Assembly: GCA_019120315.1 (NCBI GenBank)
Contig: DWVJ01000011.1
Span: forward strand, 51,588-115,587
Source: Candidatus Ruminococcus avistercoris
GTDB taxonomy: Bacteria; Bacillota; Clostridia; Lachnospirales; Lachnospiraceae
Direction: 5' to 3'
Length of the DNA: 64,000 nucleotides
Part shown: positions 63,527 to 64,000 of the stretch, piece by piece
How positions within the stretch are numbered: position 1 is the first letter of the stretch
Layout: every line of letters starts with the position of its first letter
Translations under genes and position numbers: made by a program
The notes under the pieces: generated by a model
What the model was told of the DNA's origin: nothing
What the model saw: only the letters and a program-made list of their open reading frames with translations
Databases searched by the model: none

Positions 63527-63919
63527 TTGGCTAATGCAAGATATTACGGAACAGGCAGAAGAAAAAAATCAATCGCAAGAGTTTATTTAGTACCGGGAAC
63601 GGGAAAAATCACTATCAATAAAAGAGATATCGATGAGTACTTAGGACTGGAGACTCTGAAGGTTATCGTTCGTCAGCCTCTGGCAGCGACAGAAACCCAG
63701 GATAAATTTGACGTTCTGGTAAATGTTCGCGGAGGCGGATATACAGGACAGGCAGGCGCCATCCGTCATGGTATCGCAAGAGCTCTGCTTCATGCAGATG
63801 CTGATTTCAGACCGGTTCTGAAAAAAGCAGGTTACCTGACTCGTGACCCGAGAATGAAAGAGCGTAAGAAATACGGCCTCAAGGCTGCCCGTCGCGCTCC
63901 GCAGTTCAGCAAGCGCTAA
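63527..63919 (+). CDS. rpsI: 30S ribosomal protein S9
   Basis: 130 residues from a TTG start with TAGGAGGTAAG upstream. [23 protein letters not shown] and the C-terminal [16 protein letters not shown], whose tail reaches the ribosomal P site, identify it. Ends the operon. Confidence 0.99.
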   Translation: MANARYYGTGRRKKSIARVYLVPGTGKITINKRDIDEYLGLETLKVIVRQPLAATETQDKFDVLVNVRGGGYTGQAGAIRHGIARALLHADADFRPVLKKAGYLTRDPRMKERKKYGLKAARRAPQFSKR

Positions 63920-63937
63920 ACTTTATCAAAAGTGGTC

Positions 63938-63976
63938 AAAAACCCCGGAACTACGCGGTTTCCGGGGTTTTTCCTT
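63938..63976 (+). terminator. Terminator of rplM-rpsI
   Basis: AAAAACCCCGGA pairs with TCCGGGGTTTTT around an 11-nt loop, followed by CCTTTT. Confidence 0.9.
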
Positions 63977-64000
63977 TTCAAATGGTTTGACGCAATTTGA

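Overview
The window looks like a chromosome segment of a low-to-mid GC, Gram-positive anaerobe of the Clostridia, most likely Lachnospiraceae. Evidence: class III ribonucleotide reductase NrdD, LL-diaminopimelate aminotransferase DapL, ECF transporter genes next to truA, a Csp-like subtilase, strong AGGAGG ribosome binding sites, frequent extended -10 promoters (TGnTATAAT), an RF2 gene with the classic frameshift, and many lipoprotein and UroD-family genes. No tRNA, rRNA, CRISPR array, transposase or phage gene was recognised. This family-level assignment is inference.

Layout. 1-15.2 kb is an accessory catabolic region: the 3' end of an aconitase-type hydratase, a flavodoxin-like reductase, a polysaccharide deacetylase, a NYN-domain protein, a LysR regulator with an Fe-S old-yellow-enzyme, three UroD-family (methyltransferase-like) genes, AraC and PucR regulators, an arylamine N-acetyltransferase, a DASS anion permease and a small XRE regulator. 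15.3-31.9 kb is mostly housekeeping: dapF-dapL; a redox cluster (TlpA-like lipoprotein, 48-residue CxxC peptide, Fe-S membrane protein); asnA; a zinc-ribbon membrane protein; a MATE pump; nrdD; a thioesterase; secA; prfB; hom; apgM. 32.0-43.1 kb holds a ClC transporter, L25/Ctc, small membrane proteins, Tex, a Nudix hydrolase, a subtilase, a sodium-coupled transporter and an orphan substrate-binding lipoprotein. 43.1-45.1 kb is a compact block of three small XRE regulators, a CYTH protein and a tiny ORF, with several inverted repeats and unusual promoter geometry. 45.1-56.4 kb is a conserved run: DJ-1, tig-clpP-clpX-lon-engB, an EamA transporter, then ecfA1-ecfA2-ecfT-truA. 56.4-62.9 kb is a second accessory module (UroD, anion permease, GPH/MFS symporter, UroD, PucR). 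It sits between truA and rplM-rpsI, which usually adjoin in Firmicutes. The window ends with rplM-rpsI and a terminator.

The most interesting signal is a pair of loci about 45 kb apart with the same ingredients: a UroD-family gene beside an anion permease, and a UroD-family gene directly followed by a PucR-type regulator. In both UroD-PucR junctions there is a perfect 11-12 bp inverted repeat with a 14-nt centre. In the second locus the regulator's extended -10 is built from a run of 5-bp tandem repeats, and the regulator gene has a one-base frameshift just after its helix-turn-helix. I infer a PucR-controlled uptake and demethylation (or related) system for small organic anions. The substrate is unknown, and no corrinoid protein is in the window.
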